Assembly (NCBI GenBank): GCA_025359205.1
Contig: JANYHD010000033.1
Location: 1-35,877 of the forward strand
Source of the DNA: Gammaproteobacteria bacterium
Lineage (GTDB): Bacteria > Pseudomonadota > Gammaproteobacteria > Steroidobacterales > Steroidobacteraceae
Length of the DNA stretch: 35,877 nt
Reading direction: 5' to 3'
Shown: piece by piece, positions 25,762-33,462 of the stretch
Position numbering within the stretch: the first letter of the stretch is position 1
Layout of the letters: each line of letters starts with the position of its first letter
Notes under the pieces: generated by a model
Told to the model about the DNA's origin: nothing
The model's database searches: none
What the model saw: only the letters and a program-made list of their open reading frames with translations
Position numbers and translations under genes: made by a program

Positions 25762-25893
25762 TGGGTGGTCTCCGCCGCTGTGGTTGACGCGTTGCTTGCG
25801 GGCCGGGAAATGTTCCGCGAAAGCTGTGCCCGCGCGAATCCGTAGGTACACTTAAGTTCCGGCGATGCCGCTACGTACAAGCCACAATTGACA
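25762..25893. promoter_or_regulatory. Divergent spacer between ccoN and proB with a palindrome
   Basis: The 132-bp spacer must hold promoters for both directions, but no convincing -35/-10 pair was found. It contains the perfect 8-bp palindrome ACTTAAGT (25850-25857). Rightwards, TACAAG (25876-25881) lies 12 bases before the proB ATG and would give a leaderless or nearly leaderless message. No FNR-type box is present. Confidence 0.35.
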
Positions 25894-27063
25894 ATGAATC
25901 CCACCAAGCCCGGAAACACCAAGCCTGGCAACAGCCGGGCGCGCGGCCCCCTGGCCGGCGCCCGGCGCGTGGTCGTCAAGGTGGGCTCCGCCCTGCTGGT
26001 CGACCCGCGCAGCGGCCGATTGAACCGCGCCTGGCTGGAAACGCTGGTCGAAGACCTGCTGCGGCTGCGCCGCCGCGGCCAGCAGTTGGTGCTGGTCTCC
26101 TCGGGCGCCATCGCCCTCGGGCGCCGGCACCTGGGCCTGGCCGCGGGCGCGCTGCGGCTGGAGGAAAGCCAGGCCGCCGCCGCGGTGGGCCAGATTCGCC
26201 TGGCCCATGCGTACAAGGAACTGCTGGAGGCGCACGAAGTGACGGTTGCGCAGGTGCTGCTTACGCTGGAGGACAGCGAGCAGCGCACGCGCTACCTCAA
26301 TGCGCGTGCAACGCTCGAAGCGCTCCTGGCGCTGGGCGCGATCCCGGTGATCAACGAGAACGATACAGTCGCGACCGCCGAGATCCGCTACGGCGACAAC
26401 GATCGGCTGGCGGCGCGGGTGGCGCAGATGACCAGCGCCGATTGCCTGGTGCTGCTGTCGGACGTCGACGGACTTTATACGGCCGATCCCAATCGGCACG
26501 GCGACGCGCGCTTCATCGACCAGGTGGCGCAGATCACGCCCGAGATCGAGGCCATGGCCGGCGGGTCGGCATCCAACATGGGGTCGGGTGGCATGGCCAC
26601 CAAGATCGCGGCGGCGCGCATCGCCGTGGGTGCGGGTTGCCACATGTGCATCGCCCCGGGCAGGCACTCGCATCCGCTCAAGCGCATCGAGTCCGGCGCG
26701 CGCTGCACCTGGTTCGTGCCCGCTTCGACTCCGGTCGCGGCCCGCAAGCAGTGGATTGCAGGCACGCTGCGCCCGGCCGGCGCCTTACACATTGATGACG
26801 GCGCTATGCGCGCGCTGCTCGCGGGCAAGAGCCTGCTGCCGGCGGGCGTCACCGGCGCGCTGGGCCGCTTCGAGTCGGGCGACACCGTCAGCGTCATGGA
26901 CAAGGACGGCCGCGAAGTGGCACGCGGCATTGCTGGTTACTCGGACGCCGAAACGGCCAGGATACTGGGCCGACAGAGCGGCGAGATCGAGGCCCTGCTC
27001 GGCTACCGCGGGCGCGAGGAACTGATCCACCGCGATGACCTGGTGATACTGCGGCATGAATGA
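25894..27063 (+). CDS. proB: Glutamate 5-kinase with C-terminal PUA domain
   Basis: A 389-residue enzyme of proline synthesis that phosphorylates glutamate to gamma-glutamyl phosphate. The amino-acid kinase domain (about 25-280) has [35 protein letters not shown] and the [14 protein letters not shown] loop, then [12 protein letters not shown]. The PUA domain (about 295-385) follows, as in the E. coli enzyme (367 residues). The N-terminus carries about 20 extra residues rich in Pro, Gly and Arg. The start is ATG 25894 or TTG 25888; neither has a clear Shine-Dalgarno sequence. It overlaps proA by 8 bp. Confidence 0.94.
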   Translation: MNPTKPGNTKPGNSRARGPLAGARRVVVKVGSALLVDPRSGRLNRAWLETLVEDLLRLRRRGQQLVLVSSGAIALGRRHLGLAAGALRLEESQAAAAVGQIRLAHAYKELLEAHEVTVAQVLLTLEDSEQRTRYLNARATLEALLALGAIPVINENDTVATAEIRYGDNDRLAARVAQMTSADCLVLLSDVDGLYTADPNRHGDARFIDQVAQITPEIEAMAGGSASNMGSGGMATKIAAARIAVGAGCHMCIAPGRHSHPLKRIESGARCTWFVPASTPVAARKQWIAGTLRPAGALHIDDGAMRALLAGKSLLPAGVTGALGRFESGDTVSVMDKDGREVARGIAGYSDAETARILGRQSGEIEALLGYRGREELIHRDDLVILRHE

Positions 27064-28327
27064 AATCGCGGCTTTGATGCAGACCATGGGCCGCGCCGCA
27101 GTGGCGGCGGCGGCGCTACTGGCGCGCGCTGACGCGGCTACGAAGAATCGGGCGCTGCGGGCGGCCGCCACGGCAATCCGCGCCCAGCGCCCGCAGCTCA
27201 TCGAGGCCAACGCAGCCGACCTGGCCGCCGCGCGCGCGGCCGGGCTGGGCGCGGCGCTCCTCGACCGCCTGCAGCTCAATGAGCAACGCATCGAGGCAAT
27301 GGCCGCCGGTCTCGAGGACGTCGCAAAGCTGCCCGATCCGATCGGCGCCGTCGTCGCCGAGTGGACCCGGCCAAATATGCTGCACATACAACGCGTGCTA
27401 GTGCCGTTGGGAGTAGTGGGCATCATCTACGAGAGCCGCCCGAACGTTACCGCAGACGCCGGCGCGCTCTGCCTCAAGTCGGGCAATGCCTCGATCCTGC
27501 GCGGCGGCTCGGAGAGCGGCCGCTCGAACGCGGCGATCCATGCCTGCCTGCGCGCGGGACTTGCAGCCGCCGGCCTGGGTGCCGACTGCATTCAACTGGT
27601 GCCTACCGCTGACCGCGCCGCGGTCGGCGAAATGCTCGGCGGCATGCAGGACTACATCGACGTGCTGGTGCCGCGCGGCGGCAGGAGCCTGGTAGCGCGG
27701 GTGCAGGCCGAGGCGCGCGTGCCGGTCATCGGCCATCTTGAGGGCAATTGCCATGTCTATGTCGACCGCGACGCCGACGCGCAGATGGCGCTCAGCATCG
27801 TGCTCAATTCGAAGCTGCGCCGCACCGGCGTGTGCGGCGCGGCCGAGACGCTGCTGATCGATCGTGCCGCGCCGCCCGCCATGGTGCAGTCATTGGTCAG
27901 CGCGCTGCTGGAGGCCGGCTGTGAAGTGCGCGCCGACGCGGGTGTGCGTTCACTGCTCAACAATGCGCGGGTCCGCGAGGCCGTCGAACAGGACTGGTAC
28001 ACCGAATTTCTCGACGCGATCATCGCCGTGGGCCTGGTCGACGGGGTCGACGGCGCGATCGCGCACATTGCGCGCTACGGCTCGGCGCACACGGAATCGA
28101 TCGTCACGGCGAATGCCGCGACCGCCGAGCGTTTCCTGGCGCGCGTCGACAGCGCGATCGTGCTGCACAACGCCTCGACGCAATTTGCGGACGGCGGCGA
28201 GTTTGGCATGGGCGCGGAAATAGGCATATCCACGGACCGCTTCCACGCGCGCGGCCCGGTCGGCGTCGAGCAGCTCACCAGCTACAAGTACGTGGTACGC
28301 GGATCGGGCCAGGTCAGGCCGGGCTGA
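27056..28327 (+). CDS. proA: Gamma-glutamyl phosphate reductase
   Basis: A 423-residue member of the aldehyde dehydrogenase superfamily that reduces gamma-glutamyl phosphate with NADPH to glutamate semialdehyde, the second step of proline synthesis. Visible signatures are [39 protein letters not shown] and the catalytic Cys in [36 protein letters not shown] near the C-terminus is the ProA family signature. It overlaps proB by 8 bp, so the kinase and reductase are produced together, as suits their unstable shared intermediate. The 3' end overlaps the convergent apbE-like gene by 14 bp. Confidence 0.96.
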   Translation: MNEIAALMQTMGRAAVAAAALLARADAATKNRALRAAATAIRAQRPQLIEANAADLAAARAAGLGAALLDRLQLNEQRIEAMAAGLEDVAKLPDPIGAVVAEWTRPNMLHIQRVLVPLGVVGIIYESRPNVTADAGALCLKSGNASILRGGSESGRSNAAIHACLRAGLAAAGLGADCIQLVPTADRAAVGEMLGGMQDYIDVLVPRGGRSLVARVQAEARVPVIGHLEGNCHVYVDRDADAQMALSIVLNSKLRRTGVCGAAETLLIDRAAPPAMVQSLVSALLEAGCEVRADAGVRSLLNNARVREAVEQDWYTEFLDAIIAVGLVDGVDGAIAHIARYGSAHTESIVTANAATAERFLARVDSAIVLHNASTQFADGGEFGMGAEIGISTDRFHARGPVGVEQLTSYKYVVRGSGQVRPG

Positions 28328-29087
28328 GCGCCCGCGCCCGATACCGCGCCAGCAGTGCAGCGGCGCGTGCCGGTGCCGCAAACATCTGCACCTTCGTGAG
28401 CGCGTCAGCCAGCGCGGCGCTCGGGGCGATGACCGTCGCCGCGCGTGGCGGCGCGCGGTGCGCAGCTTCGCCGCGCCGGTAATAGCCGCGATGTTCGCGC
28501 GGCATTGAATCGCCGCAGTCGGCGCTGGCGGCAAGCGCCAGGTCCCGCAGCGGCAGCTCCTGCAATGCTCCGGTCTGGGCCCGCACCGAAATTCGCCAGT
28601 CATTTGAACCGTAGACCCGCAGGTCGCCGCCGGCATTAACGAGCCCGGCATGGGCGCCGGTGCGCTGCAACGCCGTTATGGCCAGGTCGATGGCGTAGCC
28701 CTTCGCAATGCCTCCCAGGTCGACGACGGCGCGCCGCCGCACGTACACACTGCGCAGCCCGATGAGCTCCCAGTTCATGACCGAGCCCTGGCCGGGCAGT
28801 GCCGGTTCGAAAAGGCCATCCGAACGCGCACACAGTTCGCGACTCAGGCGCAGCACCGCCGCTGTCCACGGATGCACCCGCCTGCGCGCGCCCGGCGCCA
28901 AACGGTTCAGCAACGCCAAGTCGCTGCCGCGGCGGGTAGGGTGCAGCAGCCATTCAACATAATTAATGACCGCGAAGGCGGCATTCACTGCCCGCTCTGC
29001 TGTCTCGATACAAGGTGAGCGCGCCTCTACCGCGACCAGCGTGCCCATGGCAGGGCGCAATCTTGCTACGGCCTGTTCTTGACACAT
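28314..29087 (-). CDS. ApbE-family FAD:protein FMN transferase (divergent type)
   Basis: A 257-residue flavin transferase. ApbE proteins use FAD and Mg to attach FMN covalently to a Thr in the motif of extracytoplasmic FMN-binding proteins. Recognisable parts are [10 protein letters not shown] near the N-terminus, [26 protein letters not shown] and [10 protein letters not shown]. The HxxDPxTG loop of classical ApbE is absent; the corresponding region reads [17 protein letters not shown], so this is a shorter, divergent variant. No clear lipoprotein or Sec signal is seen, raising the question of where it acts. A predicted target, the FMN-binding protein at 30511, is encoded on the other side of the shared Fur-like box. 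Convergent 14-bp overlap with proA. Confidence 0.85.
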   Translation of the reverse strand: MCQEQAVARLRPAMGTLVAVEARSPCIETAERAVNAAFAVINYVEWLLHPTRRGSDLALLNRLAPGARRRVHPWTAAVLRLSRELCARSDGLFEPALPGQGSVMNWELIGLRSVYVRRRAVVDLGGIAKGYAIDLAITALQRTGAHAGLVNAGGDLRVYGSNDWRISVRAQTGALQELPLRDLALAASADCGDSMPREHRGYYRRGEAAHRAPPRAATVIAPSAALADALTKVQMFAAPARAAALLARYRARALSPA

Positions 29088-29098
29088 GCCTTGATCTT

Positions 29099-29117
29099 AG
29101 TAAGAATCATTCTCATT
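29099..29117. promoter_or_regulatory. Fur-box-like operator between apbE-like and porin genes
   Basis: AGTAAGAATCATTCTCATT contains a perfect inverted repeat AGAAT-C-ATTCT (29103-29113), and its reverse strand closely follows the AATGAGAATGATTCT form of Fur sites in proteobacteria. It lies 11 bp from the apbE-like ATG and 15 bp from the porin ATG in a 45-bp divergent spacer, so Fur binding could repress both directions when iron is plentiful. Confidence 0.65.
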
Positions 29118-29132
29118 CGCAATAACGTCTGA

Positions 29133-30521
29133 ATGAAACGTACGCTCATGCCCGATTTGCCGCGCAACCCCATGACTCGTCGGAACTTCGGCCTGGTGCT
29201 CAGCCTGTTGCTTGGGCTATTTCCAGCGGCTATGCCCGTCCAGGCTGCGGCCAGTGCTCCGGATCTTGAAGCGAGAGTGGCTGCACTGGAAGCCGAGCTG
29301 CAAGCGCTCAAAGCGCAACTGGCGCTGATCCAGGCCGGCGGTGCGGCGCGCTCAACTGCAACACCGGTGACTGGCGTTGCGGCTGCGTCGCCCGTGGCCG
29401 CAGCCGCGGCCGCGGCGGCGCCGCTCGCGCCCATGGTAGCGACGGCTGATGTGCCGGCGTCGCGACCGGCGCTCAGCTGGTTTGGCTACGGCGAACTCAA
29501 CTACACGCGGCCGACGGACAATCCAGCCGACGCACGCGCCGATCTCGGGCGCTTCGTCATTGGCGCAGGTTACCGCTTCGACGAACGTACGCGGCTGCAA
29601 AGCGAACTGGAAATCGAGCACGCGGTGTCATCGGCGAGCGATCCGGGCGAAGTCGAAATCGAGCAGGCCTACATTGAGCGCGAACTCAACGGCGCTGCGC
29701 GCCTGCATGCCGGGCTGTTCCTGATACCGAGCGGCTTGCTCAACGAGAATCACGAGCCGACGCGCTACTACGGCGTGTTCCGCAATATCGTCGAGACCGC
29801 AATCATTCCGAGCACCTGGCGCGAAGGTGGCGTGGGCTTCCAGGGCAACACTGCCGGCGGCCTGCGCTGGGACGCCGGGCTGACCACGGGCTTCGACCTG
29901 TCCAAATGGGACGCCACCTCTGGCAAAGGAGTCGAATCGCCGCTCGGCTCCATACATCAGGAGCTGGCGCTGGCACGTGCCGCGCAACTCTCGGTCTACA
30001 TGGCGGCGAACTACACTGGCATCGCTGGCCTGCGCCTCGGCGCGTCGATATTCAGCGGCGGCGCCTCGCAACGCCAGGCTGGCCTGGCCGGCAGTCACCT
30101 GAGCTTGTGGGAAGGGCACGTGCGCTGGCAGCCGGGCGCATGGGAGCTGTCGGCTTTGTACGCGCGCGGACACATTGCGGGCACGAGCGCATTGAACAGT
30201 GCCCTGGCCGCGCAAGTGGCCGACGCCACGCTGGTGCCCGAGGATTTCTACGGCGCCTACATCGAAGCGGCCTGGCGCGCGCGTGCGGGACGCTCGTGGC
30301 CGTTCACGCCTTTCGCGCGCGTCGAGCGCTTCAACACCGCTGCCAGTTACGCCGACCTCGGCGCCGGCCTCAGGCCACTCGCACGCGCCGACCAGACGGC
30401 CTATACCGCCGGAGTGCAGCTGGAGTTTGCACCCGGCGTGATCTTCAAGACAGACTACGTGGATCTTTCTGGCGGAAGCTCCGCCGACCGCTTCGATCTG
30501 GGTCTGGGCTATGAATTCTGA
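29133..30521 (+). CDS. Outer-membrane porin-like protein with N-terminal coiled coil
   Basis: A 462-residue protein with a signal peptide (cleavage probably after PVQAAA, near residue 40) and a short coiled coil (LEARVAALEAELQALKAQLALI, about 45-66). An Ala-rich linker follows, then a beta-barrel-like part from about 115 to the end with alternating hydrophobic strands and a terminal Phe (GLGYEF), the usual outer-membrane insertion signal. It resembles phosphate-selective porins O/P and similar porins found beside redox or metal genes; the substrate is unknown. The first ATG at 29133 has no clear ribosome site, and ATG 29172 (MTRRNFG) would give a more typical signal peptide. It overlaps the FMN-binding gene by 11 bp. 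Confidence 0.8.
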   Translation: MKRTLMPDLPRNPMTRRNFGLVLSLLLGLFPAAMPVQAAASAPDLEARVAALEAELQALKAQLALIQAGGAARSTATPVTGVAAASPVAAAAAAAAPLAPMVATADVPASRPALSWFGYGELNYTRPTDNPADARADLGRFVIGAGYRFDERTRLQSELEIEHAVSSASDPGEVEIEQAYIERELNGAARLHAGLFLIPSGLLNENHEPTRYYGVFRNIVETAIIPSTWREGGVGFQGNTAGGLRWDAGLTTGFDLSKWDATSGKGVESPLGSIHQELALARAAQLSVYMAANYTGIAGLRLGASIFSGGASQRQAGLAGSHLSLWEGHVRWQPGAWELSALYARGHIAGTSALNSALAAQVADATLVPEDFYGAYIEAAWRARAGRSWPFTPFARVERFNTAASYADLGAGLRPLARADQTAYTAGVQLEFAPGVIFKTDYVDLSGGSSADRFDLGLGYEF

Positions 30522-31083
30522 AGCGCGTCCCTGGCGGCTCATGGGTGGTTGTGCGCTGGCGCTGCTCGCGCCCGCGCCCGCGCTCATAGCCGCTGACTAC
30601 CTTTCGCTGGCCGACGCGCAGCGGGCAATCTTCCCGGAAGCTCTGAGATTCGAGCCGGTGATGCTGCAGCTGACCGGCGCGCAGCGCCAGGCCATTGCCG
30701 CGCTCGCTGGCGTGCAGCCACTGCGCGGACGTCTCGCCGCGTGGCGCGTGCAGGGCAGCGCGGGCGAGCTGGGATTCTTCTTCAGCGACGAAGTGGTCGG
30801 CCGGCAGGATTTCATCGACTACGCTCTCGGCATCAACCAGGATGGCACGCTGCGCGCGCCGGAGATCATGAGTTACCGCGAGAGCCACGGCGGCGAGATC
30901 CGCAATTCCGCCTGGCGCGCGCAGTTTGCCCGCCGGAGCAACGGCGCGGCGCTCCGTCCGACCATAGACATCCGCAACATTGCCGGCGCCACGCTCTCGT
31001 GCGAGCACCTGACCGCGGGCGTGCGTTACCTGTCCGCACTGTGGCAGGTGTTGCTGCGCGACGGCGCGGGAGCAGCCAGATGA
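30511..31083 (+). CDS. Periplasmic FMN-binding domain protein (flavinylation substrate)
   Basis: A 190-residue exported protein with a signal peptide (about 1-27). The C-terminal part matches the FMN-binding domain of NqrC/RnfG-like proteins: GINQDGTLRAPEIMSYRESHGGEI, then the attachment motif DIRNIAGATLS with Asp153 and acceptor Thr161, followed by a short helix. The Thr would carry FMN linked by phosphoester, installed by an ApbE enzyme such as the one at 28314. The first half (about 30-100), with ADAQRAIFPEALRFEP, is typical of small FMN-binding proteins outside Nqr/Rnf complexes. It overlaps both the porin gene and the following membrane gene (ATGA). Probable role: moving electrons in the periplasm. 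Confidence 0.85.
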   Translation: MNSEARPWRLMGGCALALLAPAPALIAADYLSLADAQRAIFPEALRFEPVMLQLTGAQRQAIAALAGVQPLRGRLAAWRVQGSAGELGFFFSDEVVGRQDFIDYALGINQDGTLRAPEIMSYRESHGGEIRNSAWRAQFARRSNGAALRPTIDIRNIAGATLSCEHLTAGVRYLSALWQVLLRDGAGAAR

Positions 31084-31649
31084 TCGGCCGCGTCGGCCGG
31101 CTGTCCGCCGAATTCGCTGGTGAATACGGCGCCCGCCTGTCACGCCGTATCAGCGCAGCGCTGCTGGCGACACTGGCGGCGCTGTGGCTGACGGGGGCCG
31201 CCTGGCTATTGCTGCACTACATCCTGGCGAAGCCAGATGAGTTTGGCGTCATCCGCCATCCGCTCGAGTCGCCGACGGTGTTGGCGCACGGCGTCCTGGC
31301 ATTGGCGGCGCTGTTTCTGCTGGGCTGGTTCGCCGGCCGCCACGCCGGCGCGGCGAGCAGCGGGCGCCGCGTCGCGAGCGGCTGGCTGCTGACGCTCCCG
31401 CTCGCGGTGCTGGTGGTGGCCGGCTGTGCGCAGTTGTTCGTGACGAGCGCGCCGTTGCAGTCAGCGCTCGCCGCCGTGCACTGGGTGCTTGGATTGGCGT
31501 TGCTGCTGCCGCTGCTGGTGCACGCGCGCCGTGCTAGCGCGGCTTCCCGTGAAGGTGCTGCGCACCATGGGGAGCGTGGCCCTGGGCCGCTGCCGTTTCG
31601 CCATGGTGCTCGCCGTGGAGCGGGGCGGCGGCACAACGTTCGCAGTTGA
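31080..31649 (+). CDS. Four-helix membrane protein with b-type-cytochrome-like histidines
   Basis: A 189-residue inner-membrane protein with helices near residues 24-49, 66-85, 101-121 and 129-148. Four histidines lie in or at the ends of helices: His46, His70, His134 and His148, the last two separated by 13 residues, a spacing used to hold stacked hemes in b-type cytochromes. DUF4405-like cytochrome b folds are the closest idea, not a confirmed match. It starts in an ATGA overlap with the FMN-binding gene, so it would be made with it and could pass quinol electrons to the bound FMN. The last 116 bp run antisense to moaE, and the tail after residue 152 is low-complexity. Confidence 0.75.
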   Translation: MIGRVGRLSAEFAGEYGARLSRRISAALLATLAALWLTGAAWLLLHYILAKPDEFGVIRHPLESPTVLAHGVLALAALFLLGWFAGRHAGAASSGRRVASGWLLTLPLAVLVVAGCAQLFVTSAPLQSALAAVHWVLGLALLLPLLVHARRASAASREGAAHHGERGPGPLPFRHGARRGAGRRHNVRS

Positions 31650-32052
31650 CCCAGCCGGAATCGCCGTTCGCGTAGTGCTCTTTCTTCCAGATCGGCAGCC
31701 GATGCTTTACTTCATCGATGATGTAGCGGCAGCCACGGAAAGCCTCGTCGCGGTGCGGCGCCGCAACACCGACCCACACTGCGATCTCGCCAAGTTCGAG
31801 CGCTCCGACCCGGTGCACGCACAGTGCGCCGCGCAGGCCGAAGTGCGCGCGCGCCTCGGCGATGATGCGCTCGCCCTCGCGCAGCGCCAGGGGCGCGAAC
31901 GCCTCGTATTCGAGCCGCGTGACGCGCTGGCCTTCATTGTGATCGCGCACCCAGCCCTCGAAGGCGGCATAGCCGCCACAGGTGGGATCGGCGAGCTCGG
32001 CGCGTAGCGACGCGACATCGAACGCGGCGCCGCTGAGGCGAAAGGCGCTCAT
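31534..32052 (-). CDS. moaE: Molybdopterin synthase catalytic subunit MoaE with His-rich tail
   Basis: A 172-residue protein; the usual length is about 150. MoaE adds dithiolene sulfur, carried on the MoaD C-terminus, to cyclic pyranopterin monophosphate, giving molybdopterin. Conserved parts are YAAFEGWVRDHNEG, LEYEAFAPLA, the VHRVGALELGE segment, VGVAAPHRDEAF and the active-site region VKHRLPIWKKEHY. A C-terminal extension of about 30 residues is rich in His and Gly (HGEHHGE and HGAQHLHGK) and overlaps the opposite-strand membrane gene by 116 bp. It overlaps the mobA-moaD fusion gene by 4 bp. Confidence 0.95.
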   Translation of the reverse strand: MSAFRLSGAAFDVASLRAELADPTCGGYAAFEGWVRDHNEGQRVTRLEYEAFAPLALREGERIIAEARAHFGLRGALCVHRVGALELGEIAVWVGVAAPHRDEAFRGCRYIIDEVKHRLPIWKKEHYANGDSGWVNCERCAAAPLHGEHHGETAAAQGHAPHGAQHLHGKPR

Positions 32053-32921
32053 CCGCCAGCCACTGGCGGCAGGAATACGACGCTGTCACCTTCGCGGAGC
32101 AGCTGCGACCAGTCGGCGAATTCCTCGTTGACGGCGACGCGCAGCTGCTCAGGTTCCAGCAGCAGGCCATGGCGCACGCGCAGTTCCTCATACAGCGCGC
32201 GCGCATCGCGTGCCCGGCTGGACACCGTCTCGCTGTTCCGCCCAGCCTGCTCGCGCAGCAGCGCGAAATATTGGATCTGCAGCGTGTGCGACTCGGCGGG
32301 CGCAGCCGCGCCGCCGCCCGGGAGGCCGTGCGCACCCTCGCCGAGGTGGCCGCGGGCGACGCGGTATTCGTCGCTGGTGTTGATGTTGTCGAGCGCTTGT
32401 GGAGTACGGAGCGTCAGCAGCGCGACATCCGCGGCGGCCAGGAAGCCGCGCGGGCATAGCTGTCCGCTCGCGATCCACACATCAATCGGCCCGCGGCTGG
32501 CCGGCTCGTAGATCGCGCACAGCGGCTCGGGTTTGCCGTCATGGCTGCTGCGGAAGGCGGTCGCGAGCCGCTGCGCATCGCGTGCCGCGATCAACTGCTG
32601 CAGCGTCGCGGCGTCGAGAAATGGCAGATCGCAGGCGAGTACCAACCAGGCGGCCTCGGGGTAGGCATGGAGTGCCGCATGGATGCCGGCGATGGGCCCG
32701 AGCTCCGGCAGGACATCAGCGATGCAAGCATGTGCGGCGCGCTGCGGCTCGCCGAGCTGATCCGCTCGCACTGACACGAAGGCGCGTGCGACCAAGGGCT
32801 CGAGCAGCGCCAGCGCGCGCGCCAACTGCGTCCGGCCTGCGTATTCCAGGTTGGCCTTGTCGCGCTGCATGCGCCGGCTCCTGCCGCCGGTCAGCAGCAA
32901 GCCGTGGAGCGGTGCGCTCAT
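32049..32921 (-). CDS. Fused MobA (molybdenum cofactor guanylyltransferase) - MoaD (sulfur carrier)
   Basis: A 290-residue fusion. Residues 1 to about 190 are MobA, which adds GMP to Mo-molybdopterin: the nucleotide loop LLLTGGRSRRMQRDKANL, the metal-site LACDLPFLD, GKPEPLCAIYEP, and NINTSDEY at the domain end. A Gly/Ala/Pro linker (about 198-212) leads to a complete MoaD domain (about 213-290), which starts QIQYFALLREQAGRN and ends in Gly-Gly at the very C-terminus, as needed for thiocarboxylate formation. No start codon in a suitable context separates the two domains, so one polypeptide is expected. I chose the ATG at 32921, which overlaps the moaC stop by 4 bp; a longer open frame upstream lies within moaC. 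It overlaps moaE in the same way. Confidence 0.9.
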   Translation of the reverse strand: MSAPLHGLLLTGGRSRRMQRDKANLEYAGRTQLARALALLEPLVARAFVSVRADQLGEPQRAAHACIADVLPELGPIAGIHAALHAYPEAAWLVLACDLPFLDAATLQQLIAARDAQRLATAFRSSHDGKPEPLCAIYEPASRGPIDVWIASGQLCPRGFLAAADVALLTLRTPQALDNINTSDEYRVARGHLGEGAHGLPGGGAAAPAESHTLQIQYFALLREQAGRNSETVSSRARDARALYEELRVRHGLLLEPEQLRVAVNEEFADWSQLLREGDSVVFLPPVAGG

Positions 32922-33448
32922 CGCGACCGGCCCGCCGCACGGCGGCGACCCACCACGCGCCGGCCCACGCTGCGCCGGCCACCCGACTTGAGCAGCAGCC
33001 GGACATCCGCGATGCGGATCTCGTGTGACAGCGCCTTGCACATATCGTAGATCGTGAGCGCGGCGACACAGGCGCCGGTCAGGGCCTCCATTTCGACGCC
33101 GGTCTTGTGATGCGTCTCGACGCGGCAGCGGATCCGCAGCTGGTTGCGCGACCCGGCGGCGATGTCGATGCTGCAATGCTCAATGGGCAGCGGGTGGCAG
33201 AAGGGAATGAACTCGGCCGTGCGCTTGACGGCCATGACTCCGGCAATGATCGCGGTGTCGAACACCGGGCCCTTGGCGGTGCGATGACCCGTCGCACGCA
33301 GCGCGCGCGCCACTTCAGCAGGCAGCACCATGCGTGCCTCAGCCTCGGCGACGCGATGCGTGACCGGCTTGGCACCGACCGCGACCATGGTGGGGCGGCG
33401 CGCTGCATCGAGATGGCTGAGCCCGGCATTGCCGCGTCGTTTGGCCAT
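32918..33448 (-). CDS. moaC: Cyclic pyranopterin monophosphate synthase MoaC
   Basis: A 176-residue protein. MoaC turns the MoaA product into cyclic pyranopterin monophosphate. Typical segments: LSHLDAARRPTMVAVGAKPVT, KGPVFDTAIIAGVMAVKRT, the active-site stretch FIPFCHPLPIEH, and THHKTGVEMEALTGACVAALTIYDMCKAL with the catalytic Asp and Lys in YDMCK. After the conserved KSGG the protein ends in an Arg-rich tail of about 20 residues that is not conserved in the family. It is 14 bp from moaA and overlaps the mobA-moaD gene by 4 bp. Confidence 0.95.
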   Translation of the reverse strand: MAKRRGNAGLSHLDAARRPTMVAVGAKPVTHRVAEAEARMVLPAEVARALRATGHRTAKGPVFDTAIIAGVMAVKRTAEFIPFCHPLPIEHCSIDIAAGSRNQLRIRCRVETHHKTGVEMEALTGACVAALTIYDMCKALSHEIRIADVRLLLKSGGRRSVGRRVVGRRRAAGRSR

Positions 33449-33462
33449 GTTCGCTCCGCGCC

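Noticed and set aside
25762-25893. FNR/Anr or FixK box upstream of ccoN
   Set aside because: Looked for TTGAT-N4-ATCAA and close variants on both strands; none found.
32922-33176. N-terminal extension of the MobA-MoaD frame
   Set aside because: The added 85 residues lie inside moaC in another frame and are Arg/Pro-rich without MobA similarity; the ATG at 32921 with the ATGA overlap fits better.
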